Positions 45,305 through 56,371 of a stretch of 64,000 bases of DNA are shown in pieces; position 1 is the stretch's first letter, and every line of letters begins with the position of its first letter. This DNA is from Pseudomonas baltica (GTDB lineage: Bacteria; Pseudomonadota; Gammaproteobacteria; Pseudomonadales; Pseudomonadaceae). The notes below the pieces were generated by a model. It saw only the letters and a list, made by a program, of their open reading frames with translations. It made no database searches and was not told where the DNA came from. Location of the stretch: contig NZ_JACMYH010000001.1 in assembly GCF_014235765.1 (NCBI RefSeq), forward strand, positions 186,001 through 250,000. Direction: 5' to 3'. Made by a program: the position numbers and the translations under genes.

Positions 45305-46636
45305 ATGAGCCCCAAACCGCAAATGAGCATCGGCATGAACATCCTCGGCTTCGGCTCGCACTCCGCCGCCTGGCGAATGGGCGAGGTGCCGGCCAATGCC
45401 TACCTGGATGCCGAGTACTACTGCAACATCGCGCGCATCTCCGAGCGTGGCACGCTGGACGCGATCTTCCTCGCCGACGGTCCGGCATTGGGCGGCGACG
45501 TGGCGCAGCACCCGGCCGGGCGCCTCGAGCCCACGGTGCTGCTGACGGCCGTGGCCCTGGCTACGCAACGCATCGGCGTGATTGCCACGGCATCGACCAC
45601 CTATAACGACCCGTTCAACCTGGCCCGGCGTTTCTCTTCGCTGGACCATATCAGCGGCGGCCGAGCGGCGTGGAACGTGGTGACCAACGCTGGCGATGCC
45701 GCCGCGCAGAACTTTGGCCTGGCCGGTGCGCCGCTGCACGTGGACCGCTATGCACGCGCCGACGAGTTCATCGACATCACCCTCAAGCTGTGGGACAGCT
45801 GGGAGGACGACGCCATCATCGGCGATGCCGTCAGCGGCCGTTTCGCCGATCCGGCCAAGGTGCACACGCCCGATTTCGTCGGCAAACACTTTTCGGTCAA
45901 GGGTCCGCTCAACCTGCCGCGCTCGCCCCAGGGCCGGACGGTGTTGGTGCAGGCCGGCTCGTCCGAAGGTGGCAAGGCGCTGGGCTCGCGTTATGCCGAT
46001 GCGATCTTCACCACCCAGACCACCCTGGAAGACGGCCAGGGCTTCTATCAGGAGATGAAACACCGCGCCCGGCAATGGGGGCGCAACCCGGCGCACCTGA
46101 AGATCATGCCAGGGCTGTCGACGGTGATCGGCAGCACCGAGGCCGAAGCCCATGCACGTTTCGATCGCCTCAACGATTTCTACGGCGAAGAAGGGCTGCT
46201 GTATCAGGTGGCCGCGCGGGTGGGGTTGAGCGTCGCCGAGTTGGACCCCGATGCGCCGTTGCCCTGGGACAGGATCGGCCCGGTGGCATCCTTCGAGCGC
46301 GGCTCGCACGGGTTTCTCGAAGCCCAGCTGAACCTGGCGCGCCGGGAAAACCTGAGCATTCGCCAATTGTCGCGGCGCATTCTGGTCGGCCACCGCTTGC
46401 TGGTCGGCACCCCGGAGCAGGTCGCCGACACCCTCGAACACTGGTTCCTGGCCGGTGCTGCCGACGGCTTCAACATCATGCCGGACATGTTTCCGTCCGG
46501 CGTCGAAATCTTCGTCGATGAGGTGGTGCCGCTGCTGCGTCAGCGCGGTGTGTTCCGCCACGAGTACACCGGCCACACCCTGCGCGATCATCTGGGCCTG
46601 CCGTATCCGGCCAGCCAGTACGCACGCAGCGCCTGA
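45305..46636 (+). CDS. LLM-class flavin-dependent monooxygenase, NtaA/SnaA/DszA family
   Basis: A 443-residue bacterial luciferase-like TIM barrel. MSIGMNILGFGSHSAAWRMG, LDAIFLADGPALGG, ISGGRAAWNVVTNAGDAAAQ and HFSVKGPLNLPRSPQGRTVL are characteristic of the NtaA/SnaA/DszA branch, which uses FMNH2 from a separate reductase to cleave C-N or C-S bonds. With a DszC-like enzyme directly upstream, a desulfurising monooxygenase is the likely role. It starts after AAGGAA, 20 bp behind the preceding gene. Confidence 0.92.
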   Translation: MSPKPQMSIGMNILGFGSHSAAWRMGEVPANAYLDAEYYCNIARISERGTLDAIFLADGPALGGDVAQHPAGRLEPTVLLTAVALATQRIGVIATASTTYNDPFNLARRFSSLDHISGGRAAWNVVTNAGDAAAQNFGLAGAPLHVDRYARADEFIDITLKLWDSWEDDAIIGDAVSGRFADPAKVHTPDFVGKHFSVKGPLNLPRSPQGRTVLVQAGSSEGGKALGSRYADAIFTTQTTLEDGQGFYQEMKHRARQWGRNPAHLKIMPGLSTVIGSTEAEAHARFDRLNDFYGEEGLLYQVAARVGLSVAELDPDAPLPWDRIGPVASFERGSHGFLEAQLNLARRENLSIRQLSRRILVGHRLLVGTPEQVADTLEHWFLAGAADGFNIMPDMFPSGVEIFVDEVVPLLRQRGVFRHEYTGHTLRDHLGLPYPASQYARSA

Positions 46637-46669
46637 ACCTTTCATGCCCGCACCGGACCGATTCGAACC

Positions 46670-47722
46670 ATGAAATATCGCACCCTTGGCAATACCGATC
46701 TCAACGTCAGCCTGCTGGGCCTGGGCACCATGACCTGGGGGCATCAGAACAGCGAGCAGGACGCCCATCGGCAACTGGATCTGGCCCTGGCGCACGGCGT
46801 CAATCTGATCGACACCGCAGAGATGTACCCCACCCCGACCCATGCCGAAACCTGGGGCAGCACCGAGCGCTTCATCGGCACCTGGCTGCAGCGCAGCGGG
46901 CGCCGTGCCGACATCGTGCTGGCCAGCAAGATCATCGGCCCACCGCGCCAGCCGGGCACCGGCGGGCATATCCGCGACGGCCTGACCCGCCACGACCGCG
47001 CCAACATCACCGCAGCACTGGACGGCAGTCTCAAGCGCCTGCAGACCGATTATCTGGACCTCTACCAACTGCACTGGCCCGATCGCACCACCAACATCTT
47101 CGGTCAGCGTGAATACCCTTACGTCGACGACAGTGGCAGCGTCGCCATCGAAGAAACCCTGGAGGTGCTCGGTGAACTGGTCAAGGCCGGCAAGATCCGT
47201 CACATCGGTGTCTCCAACGAGACCCCTTGGGGCGTTGCACGTTTTCTGCAGCAGGCCGAGCAGCGCGGCCTGCCGCGCATCGCCAGCGTACAGAACCCCT
47301 ACAGCCTGTTGAATCGGCTGTACGAAGGCGGGCTGTCGGAGTTCAGCCATCGCGAAGGGGTAGGGCTGCTGGCCTATTCGCCGCTGGCGTTCGGCACGCT
47401 TACCGGCAAATACCTGAACGGCGCGCGACCACAGGGCTCGCGGCTGACGTCGGTGTATCGCACCTTCAACCGCTACGACAGCGAGTCGGCCAGCCGCGCC
47501 ATCACTGCCTACGTGCAGTTGGCCAATGACTATGGCTACACCCCTGCGCAATTGGCGCTGGGCTTCGTCGCCCGGCAGCCGTTCGTCAGCAGCGTGCTGA
47601 CCGGGCAGACCAGCGAAGCGCAGTTGCAGGACAACTTCAGTGCGCTGGACATCGAGTTCACCCCGACCCTGCTGGACAAGATCGCCGAGATCCATCGCGC
47701 GACCCCCAACCCGGCGCCTTGA
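46670..47722 (+). CDS. Aldo/keto reductase, Tas-like
   Basis: A 350-residue NADPH-dependent oxidoreductase of the aldo/keto reductase family. The catalytic tetrad can be seen: Asp and Tyr in NLIDTAEMYPTP, Lys in DIVLASKI, and His in DLYQLHWPDR. The insertion after the histidine (TTNIFGQREYPYVDD) is the Tas/YgdS type. In this operon it may reduce an aldehyde or ketone released by the monooxygenases; that is inference. It follows the LLM gene by 33 bp. Confidence 0.92.
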   Translation: MKYRTLGNTDLNVSLLGLGTMTWGHQNSEQDAHRQLDLALAHGVNLIDTAEMYPTPTHAETWGSTERFIGTWLQRSGRRADIVLASKIIGPPRQPGTGGHIRDGLTRHDRANITAALDGSLKRLQTDYLDLYQLHWPDRTTNIFGQREYPYVDDSGSVAIEETLEVLGELVKAGKIRHIGVSNETPWGVARFLQQAEQRGLPRIASVQNPYSLLNRLYEGGLSEFSHREGVGLLAYSPLAFGTLTGKYLNGARPQGSRLTSVYRTFNRYDSESASRAITAYVQLANDYGYTPAQLALGFVARQPFVSSVLTGQTSEAQLQDNFSALDIEFTPTLLDKIAEIHRATPNPAP

Positions 47723-47749
47723 TCGGTACCTGCCCTACGGAGAATCGCC

Positions 47750-48636
47750 ATGGCAATCAGCTCATCACTCACGGTGCTGGGTCCGGTACCCGCAGGCACG
47801 CTGGACGCAGGCATCGATCGCCCTCGTGCGCGCACCCGGCTGCGGCCGGGACTGGTGCTGGCCGGCGCGTTCGTTCTGCTGCTGATCGTGGCAGCCATCG
47901 CCCCAGGCCTGCTGACCACGGTCGATCCACTCGACGCTGTGGCACGCCATGCGTACCGAGCGCCCGACGCCGTGCACTGGTTGGGCACCGACGAAAACGG
48001 CCGCGACGTGCTCAGCCGCCTGATCCATGGAGTGCGTCCGTCGCTGCTGCTGGGCTTGGCGGCCACGGCCATGGGTTTGGCGCTGGGCACCTTGCTTGGC
48101 CTGGTTGCAGGCCTGGGGCCGCGCTGGCTCGACGCCGCAGTGATGCGTGCGGTGGACGTGCTGCTGGCGTTTCCGGATCTGTTGCTGGCCTTGGTGATCA
48201 TCACCTTTTTTGGCCAGGGCACGTTGAACCTGATCATTGCCGTCGGGATCGCCAGCGTGCCGCGCTACGCCCGCCTGGTGCGTGCGCAAACCCAGGTGGT
48301 GCGCGGTGCTGGCTACGTGGAAGCGGCGACGACGCTGGGCCTGGGTCGCGCGGCGGTGATCTGGCGACACGTGCTGCCCAATGCGATCAAGCCGATTCTG
48401 ATCCTGGCCACCATCGGTATTGGCGGCAACATCACGGCCGGCGCGGCGTTGAGCTTCCTGGGTTTCGGCGCGCCGCCGCCCGCGCCGGAGTGGGGCACCA
48501 TGCTCGCCATCGGCCGCAACTTCCTCGCCAACGCATGGTGGCTGGTGGCCTGGCCGGCGCTGGCGATCACCTTCACCGTCATCTCCATCACTGCCATTGG
48601 CCGTGAACTGCTGCGTCGCAGCGAAGGGAAACGCTT

Positions 48637-48640
<4 letters not shown>
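47750..48640 (+). CDS. Peptide-type ABC transporter permease, DppC-like (importer 1)
   Basis: A 296-residue permease with six helices. The C-subunit signature HWLGTDENGRDVLSRLIHGVR, EAA loop EAATTLGLGRAAVIWRHVLP and AALSFLGFGAPPPAPEWGTM are present. GGAG lies before the ATG at 47750. The stop overlaps the ATPase start by 4 bp. It completes importer 1 with the binding protein at 41283 and the permease at 43013. Confidence 0.94.
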
Positions 48641-50295
<1,655 letters not shown>

Positions 50296-50327
50296 GCCGA
50301 GCCCCTACACGGTCCGCTCGCCACACC

Positions 50328-50540
50328 GGACGCGGCTGGCGCCGCTGCTACACGATCCGCTCGCAACACCGGACGCGGCTCGCGCCGCTGCTACACGATT
50401 CGCTCGCCACACCGGACGCGGCTCGCGCCGCTGCTACACGATTTGCGCGTTCCTCTGTAGCAGCGGCGCAAGCCGCGTCGGCGGCATACGCGGTGCACCA
50501 GTAGAAACGCAAAACCCCAAACGCGGCTCGCGCCGCTGAC
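50328..50540. repeat. REP cluster with three direct 43-bp copies
   Basis: GGACGCGGCT-type REPs start at 50328, 50371 and 50414, exactly 43 bp apart and in the same orientation, with the linker CACGATTCGCTCGCCACACC. A fourth copy at about 50456-50480 is inverted, and a fifth partial copy is at 50519-50540. The REP is the same family as the 29.4-30.0 kb array, but here it is single-unit tandem rather than doublet tandem. Confidence 0.92.
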
Positions 50541-50556
50541 ACTTGGAGACTATCGT

Positions 50557-52380
50557 TTGAAACCCTCGTACAAGGATCGTCAACACGCCCTGCGCAGCTG
50601 GAACATCCAGTCGCTGCCGGACACGCCCTTTGCCTTTGCCCGCTTCTTCGTCGGCCATTTCCGCGGCTGGTACCTGGCGATTCTCCTTTTGCAGGTCGTG
50701 GCGGTCACCTGCACGGTGCTGGTGCCGTGGGTGCTGGGGCAGATCACCCGGGTGGTGAGCAACGCCAGCGCGGCGACCCTCGACTGGCAGACATTGAGCC
50801 AACCTCTGCTGCTGTTCGTCGGCCTGTTGCTGCTGGAAATGCTGTGCACCCGTGGCGCCACCGGTGCGCACATCCGGGTGCTGCCGCTGCAGCGACGCAC
50901 CGTGACCCATGCGGTTTATGCTTACCTGCAGCGTCACTCCCATCGCTTCGTCAGCAGCGAATTCGCCGGCGCCCTGGCGCACAAGATCTCCGAAGTCTCC
51001 ATGGGCGTAGGCCAGGCGCTGGCGCTGTTGCTGTTCGACCTGATTCCGTTGCTGGTCACCCTGACGCTCGCCGTGGCGGTGCTGGCTACGGCCTCGGTCT
51101 GGCTGGCGCTGTTCATGTTCGGCTGGTCGGTGGCGTTCATTGCCGTGTGCTATTTCCTGGCCAAGCGCAGCCATCCGTTGTCCCAGCAATACTCGGCGGC
51201 GCGCAGCACCAGCAACGGCAAGGTGGTGGATGCGGTGTCCAACCTGACCAACATCCGCCTGTTCGCCCGGCACTCGTTCGAGCATCGCTACCTGGGCGAT
51301 TACCTGGACCGCGAGCTGAAAGCCGCAGGCCGTTCGTTTGGCTACATGGAGAAGATTCGCTGGTTCCAGTCGATCTGCGGGTTGTCGCTGAAGGTCGGCA
51401 TGCTGCTGATCGCCCTGTACCTGTGGCGCCTGGGCAGCATCGACATCGCGACCTTCGTGATGGCTACCAGCCTGTCGCTGTTGATCATCACCGACGTGGC
51501 CAACCTGTCGCGGCGCTTCCTGGACTTCTTCGAGGCCACCGGCAACATCGCCAATGGCGTGCGCACCTTGATCCGCCCCCATGAGGTGGTCGACGAGCCC
51601 GATGCGCAGCCGCTCGCCGCCGTGCGCGGCGCCATCGAGTTCCGCGATGTGAGCTTCGGCTATTCACCGCAGAAACCGGTGTTCGAACACCTGCAGTTGT
51701 CGATCCCGGCGGGACAGCGGGTGGGTTTGGTCGGCACGTCCGGTTCGGGCAAGTCGTCGCTGCTCAATCTGCTGTTGCGCCTGTACGACGTCAATCAGGG
51801 CCAGGTGTTGATCGACGGCCAGGATGTGCGCAGCGTAACCCAGCATTCGCTGCATCAGCAGATCGGCCTGATTCCTCAGGAGCCGGGCCTGTTTCACCGC
51901 AGCATCGCCGAAAACATCAACTACGGTCGTCTGGATGCCAGCCCGCAGGAACTGGCACAAGCCATCCACCGCGCCGGCGCCAGCGCGTTCATCGACGGCA
52001 TGGACCAGGGCGCGGATTCGCTGGTCGGCGAACGCGGTGTGAAGCTTTCCGGCGGCCAGCGCCAACGGATCGCCATCGCCCGCGTGCTGCTCAAGAACGC
52101 ACCGATCCTGGTGATGGACGAGGCGACCTCGGCGCTGGACTCGATCACCGAACGTTTCATTCAGGCGAAACTCGACGAAATCATGCAGGACAAGACCGTG
52201 ATCGTCGTGGCCCACCGGCTCTCGACCGTCGCCCACCTGGACCGCATCCTGGTGTTCGAGGACGGCCGTATCATCGAAGACGGCTCCCACGATGACCTGC
52301 TGGCAAAGCAGGGCCAATACTTCCGCCTATGGAGCCGCCAGGCACAGAACGCGTACGACGAAGAAGTCGCATCGGCTTAG
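50557..52380 (+). CDS. ABC-type exporter with fused membrane and ATPase domains
   Basis: A 607-residue half-transporter. A six-helix type I exporter membrane domain (about residues 30-330, with HKISEVSMGVGQALALLLFD) is followed by an ATPase with Walker A GTSGSGKSSLLNL, signature LSGGQRQRIAIARVL, Walker B PILVMDEATSALDS and switch AHRLSTVAHLDRI. It resembles MsbA/lipid and drug exporters, with an N-terminal stretch before the first helix. It starts at a TTG with GGAG upstream. Its place after the operon suggests it may export a product of it, but the REP gap leaves co-transcription open. Confidence 0.88.
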   Translation: MKPSYKDRQHALRSWNIQSLPDTPFAFARFFVGHFRGWYLAILLLQVVAVTCTVLVPWVLGQITRVVSNASAATLDWQTLSQPLLLFVGLLLLEMLCTRGATGAHIRVLPLQRRTVTHAVYAYLQRHSHRFVSSEFAGALAHKISEVSMGVGQALALLLFDLIPLLVTLTLAVAVLATASVWLALFMFGWSVAFIAVCYFLAKRSHPLSQQYSAARSTSNGKVVDAVSNLTNIRLFARHSFEHRYLGDYLDRELKAAGRSFGYMEKIRWFQSICGLSLKVGMLLIALYLWRLGSIDIATFVMATSLSLLIITDVANLSRRFLDFFEATGNIANGVRTLIRPHEVVDEPDAQPLAAVRGAIEFRDVSFGYSPQKPVFEHLQLSIPAGQRVGLVGTSGSGKSSLLNLLLRLYDVNQGQVLIDGQDVRSVTQHSLHQQIGLIPQEPGLFHRSIAENINYGRLDASPQELAQAIHRAGASAFIDGMDQGADSLVGERGVKLSGGQRQRIAIARVLLKNAPILVMDEATSALDSITERFIQAKLDEIMQDKTVIVVAHRLSTVAHLDRILVFEDGRIIEDGSHDDLLAKQGQYFRLWSRQAQNAYDEEVASA

Positions 52381-52470
52381 CCTGGTAACAGCGCGGGATC
52401 ACGCGTGCTGACGTGGCTTTGTCACGTGCAAGCGCGCTAGTGCCGACGTAAGCGCTGGGCAGGCCAGGCG

Positions 52471-52538
52471 TCTTCGCGGGCAGAGCCCGCTCCCACAGAA
52501 GTTCCCCCCTATGTGGGGGCGGGCTCTGCCCGCGAAGA
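52471..52538. repeat. REP doublet, CGCGGGCAGAGCCCGC family
   Basis: TCTTCGCGGGCAGAGCCCGC and its complement flank the short AGAAGTTCCCCCCTATG centre. Same family and geometry as 23753-23820. Confidence 0.9.
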
Positions 52539-52610
52539 CATCTTCGGTAGTTAAACATCAGGTAGCGATTTCCTTGTCTCACAGCTATACCAGATCAATG
52601 ACGCGGAACC

Positions 52611-52643
52611 CCTGTGGGAGCGGGTCTCTGCCCGCGAAGAGGG
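52611..52643. repeat. Single REP, CGCGGGCAGAGCCCGC family (one variant copy)
   Basis: CTGTGGGAGCGGGTCTCTGC followed by CCGCGAAGAG: one arm only, with a C-to-T-type change and an extra base in the hairpin core. Confidence 0.8.
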
Positions 52644-52790
52644 TTTTCGATTCACCGATGAATCCCGGATCTGCAACACAGACTAGGCTCCGGCGCAGCA
52701 ACTGTCTGCCAGGCAACACCCATTCAACAAAATGCCTCGTCACTTCATTCACCCAGCGCTGGAAAGCCCCGCAACAACGGGGCGGAGCAG

Positions 52791-52807
52791 TCGGCATGGC
52801 TTGTGCA
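52791..52807 (+). promoter_or_regulatory. Possible sigma-54 promoter for importer 2 operon
   Basis: TCGGCATGGCTTGTGCA keeps GG and GC at exactly 10-base spacing, but departs from consensus at the first T and within the -12 block. It is 48 bp before the binding-protein start codon. Support comes from location and the clear promoters of the related receptors. Confidence 0.45.
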
Positions 52808-52854
52808 ATCACCCCTTGTGAGCTTCAGCATCGACACAAGGCGCAACCCGACCC

Positions 52855-54522
52855 ATGCCAGACATTCATTCGCGTTCCCCCGCAACACCCCCCGCAGGCA
52901 TCGCGTGGGCCAGCCTGTTGGCCGTCAGCTTGCTGCTGGGCGGTTGCGACAACCATCCCACCAATGCCGCACGCACCGACACCCCCGTCAGCGGCGGCAC
53001 GTTGATCTATGCCACCGACCGCGAGCCGACCTGCCTGGACCCGCATGTAGCCGGCGACATGCCGCAAGTGTTTCTCGCCCAGCAAGTCCTCGATTCACTG
53101 GTGTCGATGGATGCCGAAGGTCATATCGGGCCATGGCTGGCGAAAAGCTGGGAGATCTCTCCCGACGGCCTGACCTACACCTTCCACCTGCGCGACGACG
53201 TGCGCTTCACCGACGGCACGCCGTTCAACGCCGCGGCGGTGAAGGCCAACCTCGACCACATGGCCAACCCCAAGACCCAGTCGAGCACCGCGGGCGGCTA
53301 CATCCGTCAATACCAGCGCACCGATGTCCTCGACAGCTACACCGCCCAAGTGCACCTGGCCACACCCTACGCGGCATTCCTGGAAGTGCTGGCGCAAGGT
53401 TTTCTCGGCATCGAATCCCCCGAAGCGCTACTGCGCTCGCGTGATGTGAACTGCGAAAGCCCGGTAGGCACCGGCCCCTTCAAGGTGGTGCGCTGGGACC
53501 GTCAAAGCCAGGTCGTGCTTGAACGCAACCCGCAGTACAACTCGGCGCCGCCCACGGCCCGGCACCAGGGGCCCGCGTATCTGGAGCGCATCGTCTGGAA
53601 GTTCATCCAGGAGCCGTCCGTGCGTTTCGCGTCGCTGCAGGCCGGTGAAGTGGACGTGATCGAAGCGCTGCCACCCGAATCCCACGAAGCGGCGCGGCGC
53701 AACCCGGACCTGCAACTGATCATTGCCCAGCGCCCCGGCAACCCCACCAACGGCACCCTGAACATCCGCCGTGCGCCGTTCAACGATATCAAGGTGCGCG
53801 AGGCCTTCGTGCGCAGCGCTGACATCGAAGGTGCCTTGAAAAGCGTCTACTTCGGCGAGTTTCCCCGCGCCGGTGGTCCGCTGAGCAACGCCACGCGCTT
53901 CTACAGCCCCGACTTCGAACACGCCCAGGATTACCATCCGGCACGTGCGGCACAACTGCTCGACGAAGCCGGCTGGACCGGTCGCGACGAGGACGGCTAT
54001 CGCCTCAAGGACGGCAAGCGCCTGCAGGTGAGGGTGATCCTCGGCAACCGCACGCCGCCATCGGAATTCACCTTGTGGGAGCAGGTTCAGGCCACCACGC
54101 GGCAGGCCGGCATCGAACTGATCATGGAGCAGATGAGCGATGTGCAGGCGACCAAGCGCCAGGCCGATTGGGATTACGACATCCGCGTCGGCTACTGGAA
54201 TACCAACACCGCCGACGTGCTGCGGATCATCTTCAGCAGCGCGTTCATCCAGCCTGCGGGTGTCGGCGGCTATCACCAGAACACCGCAGGCTTCAGCGAT
54301 CTGCAGTTCGACGAGCTGGTGCAACAGGCACTGGCCACTCAGGACGCCAGCCAACGCCAGGCGTTGTACCGCCAGGCGCAAGCCGTTGCCTCCAGCCACT
54401 ACCTGCAACTGACCACCTACCCGCAAAGCACTCGGCTGGGCATCTACAAGACGACCCAGGGGGTTCGTCTGGAACCCTCGCTGGCCGTGACCTACCTCTA
54501 TGACGCCTGGGTGAACAAATGA
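52855..54522 (+). CDS. Peptide-type ABC transporter substrate-binding lipoprotein (importer 2)
   Basis: A 555-residue family 5 solute-binding protein. The hydrophobic signal LLAVSLLLGGC carries a lipobox. Conserved stretches are GGTLIYATDREPTCLDPHVA, YTFHLRDDVRFTDGTPFNAA and LNIRRAPFNDIKVREAFV. It is a distant paralogue of the importer 1 binding protein and probably differs in ligand. It overlaps the permease gene by 4 bp. The AAGG ribosome site is rather far from the ATG. Confidence 0.93.
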   Translation: MPDIHSRSPATPPAGIAWASLLAVSLLLGGCDNHPTNAARTDTPVSGGTLIYATDREPTCLDPHVAGDMPQVFLAQQVLDSLVSMDAEGHIGPWLAKSWEISPDGLTYTFHLRDDVRFTDGTPFNAAAVKANLDHMANPKTQSSTAGGYIRQYQRTDVLDSYTAQVHLATPYAAFLEVLAQGFLGIESPEALLRSRDVNCESPVGTGPFKVVRWDRQSQVVLERNPQYNSAPPTARHQGPAYLERIVWKFIQEPSVRFASLQAGEVDVIEALPPESHEAARRNPDLQLIIAQRPGNPTNGTLNIRRAPFNDIKVREAFVRSADIEGALKSVYFGEFPRAGGPLSNATRFYSPDFEHAQDYHPARAAQLLDEAGWTGRDEDGYRLKDGKRLQVRVILGNRTPPSEFTLWEQVQATTRQAGIELIMEQMSDVQATKRQADWDYDIRVGYWNTNTADVLRIIFSSAFIQPAGVGGYHQNTAGFSDLQFDELVQQALATQDASQRQALYRQAQAVASSHYLQLTTYPQSTRLGIYKTTQGVRLEPSLAVTYLYDAWVNK

Positions 54523-55511
54523 CCACGACCCGCGTAACCGTCGCGCCGCCGGACCCGCGCCGCCAGCGTTTGCTTCGCCTGGGCCGCCGCGCGGCCGTGC
54601 GCCTGGGCGGTGGACTGCTGGTGTTATGGGCGGTCGCGACGCTGACCTTCTTCGCCCTGCGGCTGATGCCGGGCGATCCGGTGCAAGCCATTCTGGGTGG
54701 ACCCAGCGGCAACCCGACCTCGGAAACCATCGCCGAGGTCACCCGCGAGTACGGCCTGGACCGGCCCCTGGCGGTCCAGTACGGGCTGTATCTGCTGCGC
54801 CTGGTGCAAGGCGACCTGGGCGTTTCCTACTCCCAGCACATGCCGGTCACACGAGTACTCGCCGAGCAGGCTGGGGCGACGCTGGAACTGACGCTCAGCG
54901 CGCTGCTGCTGGCGTGGCTGCTGGTGCTGGCCCTGACCGTGTTCAGCGCAGGTCGCCGCAGCTGGGTCGGGCGCCTGGCGTCCCTGGCTGAAACCCTGTG
55001 CGCGGCCCTTCCGCATTTCTGGCTGGGCATCGTGCTGCTGGCGGTGTTCGCCTTCGGCCTGCGCCTGTTCCCACCGGCAGGCAGCGACGGCTGGCGGACC
55101 CTGGTGCTGCCGACGATCGCACTGGCGGTACCGCTGGCCGGGTTCATCGGCCAGGTCACCCGCGAATCCCTCGAGCTGACCCTGGAGCAACCCTTCGTGC
55201 TGACCGCGCGCACCCGTGGCCTGAGCGACGCGGCAGTGCGCTTCAAGCACGCGCTGCGCCATGCCGTCTTGCCGGGGGTGTCACTGTCGGGCTGGGCGAT
55301 CGGCGCGCTGATCAGCGGTGCCGTGGTGATCGAAGTGATCTTCTCGCGCAGGGGGCTGGGCCGTCAGTTGTATCAGGCGGTGCAGCTTCAAGACTTGCCG
55401 TTGACCATCGGCATCAGCCTGGTGGTAGCCGCCGGTTACGTGCTGGCCAACATTCTCGTCGACCTGGTGTACCAGTGGATCGACCCACGGCAGAAGGAGA
55501 CCCTGGCATGA
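54519..55511 (+). CDS. Peptide-type ABC transporter permease, DppB-like (importer 2)
   Basis: A 330-residue permease with six helices: GGGLLVLWAVATLTFFALRL near the N-terminus, EAA loop TARTRGLSDAAVRFKHALRH, and the B-subunit ending LVDLVYQWIDPRQKE. ATGA overlap with the binding-protein gene and overlap with the next permease show a tightly packed operon. Confidence 0.94.
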   Translation: MTTTRVTVAPPDPRRQRLLRLGRRAAVRLGGGLLVLWAVATLTFFALRLMPGDPVQAILGGPSGNPTSETIAEVTREYGLDRPLAVQYGLYLLRLVQGDLGVSYSQHMPVTRVLAEQAGATLELTLSALLLAWLLVLALTVFSAGRRSWVGRLASLAETLCAALPHFWLGIVLLAVFAFGLRLFPPAGSDGWRTLVLPTIALAVPLAGFIGQVTRESLELTLEQPFVLTARTRGLSDAAVRFKHALRHAVLPGVSLSGWAIGALISGAVVIEVIFSRRGLGRQLYQAVQLQDLPLTIGISLVVAAGYVLANILVDLVYQWIDPRQKETLA

Positions 55512-56371
55512 GCGATCTGACCCTCGAAAGCCCGGCGCTGCCGCTGCGCAGCCAACGTCGACCGCGTCGGATTCACCTCGGTGCAAGCCTGTCCATCGCC
55601 TTCCTGGCGCTGGTGATCGTGGCCGCGCTGGTACCGCAGCTGTTCGCTCACGGCGACCCGCTGGCCATCGTCCCGCGCGACGCCTTTCATCCACCTGGGT
55701 GGGCGCATTGGTTCGGTACCGACCAATCCGGTCGCGACATCTATTCACGGGTGATCCACGGCGCGCGCCTGTCGCTGTTCGTTGGCCTGGCCGCGACGGC
55801 CCTGGCGATGAGCATCGCCATTGTCCTCGGTCTGCTGGGCGGCCTGGGCGGGCTGCGCACCGACCGCGGCGTGGGCTGGTTGCTGGAAGTACTGTTCGCC
55901 TTTCCCAGCCTGGTGCTGGCGTTGCTGTTCGTGGCCATCTTCGGCAGCGGTATCGGCCCGCTGATCATCGCCACTGGCCTGGGCGCGGCGCCCGGGTATG
56001 CGCGGATGGTCCGTGGCCAGGTGCTGGCGGTGCGCAACGCCGGCTACATCGAAGCGGCGCGCGCCCTGGGCCACCCGACCCGCCGCATCATCCGGCGACA
56101 GCTGCTGCCCAACGCCATGCGCCCACTGATCGTGACCCTGACCATGGGCGTCGGTCAGGCCATCGTCTGGGCCTCGGCGTTGAGCTTCCTCGGTCTGGGC
56201 GCGCGGCCGCCGACGCCGGAGTGGGGCACCATGCTGTCCATGGGCCGCGACTTCATTGCCAACGCCTGGTGGCTGACGTTTTTCCCCGGTCTTTTCATCG
56301 TTCTCACCACCTTGTCGACCACCGTTGCCGGTCGCTATCTGCAACAACGCCTGGAGGGTCGCCTGACATGA
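55508..56371 (+). CDS. Peptide-type ABC transporter permease, DppC-like (importer 2)
   Basis: A 287-residue permease. HWFGTDQSGRDIYSRVIHGA, EAA loop EAARALGHPTRRIIRRQLLP and SALSFLGLGARPPTPEWGTM mark the C subunit. The start ATG at 55508 overlaps the upstream stop; the frame is open much further upstream, but that is the shadow of the preceding gene. The stop overlaps the ATPase start by 4 bp. Confidence 0.94.
   Translation: MSDLTLESPALPLRSQRRPRRIHLGASLSIAFLALVIVAALVPQLFAHGDPLAIVPRDAFHPPGWAHWFGTDQSGRDIYSRVIHGARLSLFVGLAATALAMSIAIVLGLLGGLGGLRTDRGVGWLLEVLFAFPSLVLALLFVAIFGSGIGPLIIATGLGAAPGYARMVRGQVLAVRNAGYIEAARALGHPTRRIIRRQLLPNAMRPLIVTLTMGVGQAIVWASALSFLGLGARPPTPEWGTMLSMGRDFIANAWWLTFFPGLFIVLTTLSTTVAGRYLQQRLEGRLT

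Larger units (their letters stand above)
52381..52854. other. Intergenic region with REPs and candidate promoter for importer 2
   Basis: A 474-bp gap without a convincing gene. It contains a REP doublet, a single REP, a GC-rich hairpin (CCCCG-CAACAA-CGGGG at about 52768-52783) and a sigma-54-like element just before importer 2. Confidence 0.6.

Noticed and set aside
45173..47695. 840-codon open frame on the minus strand opposite the monooxygenase and aldo/keto reductase genes
   Set aside because: It is an antisense shadow in high-GC DNA. The plus-strand genes have clear family motifs, and the minus frame spans gene boundaries and has no recognisable domain.
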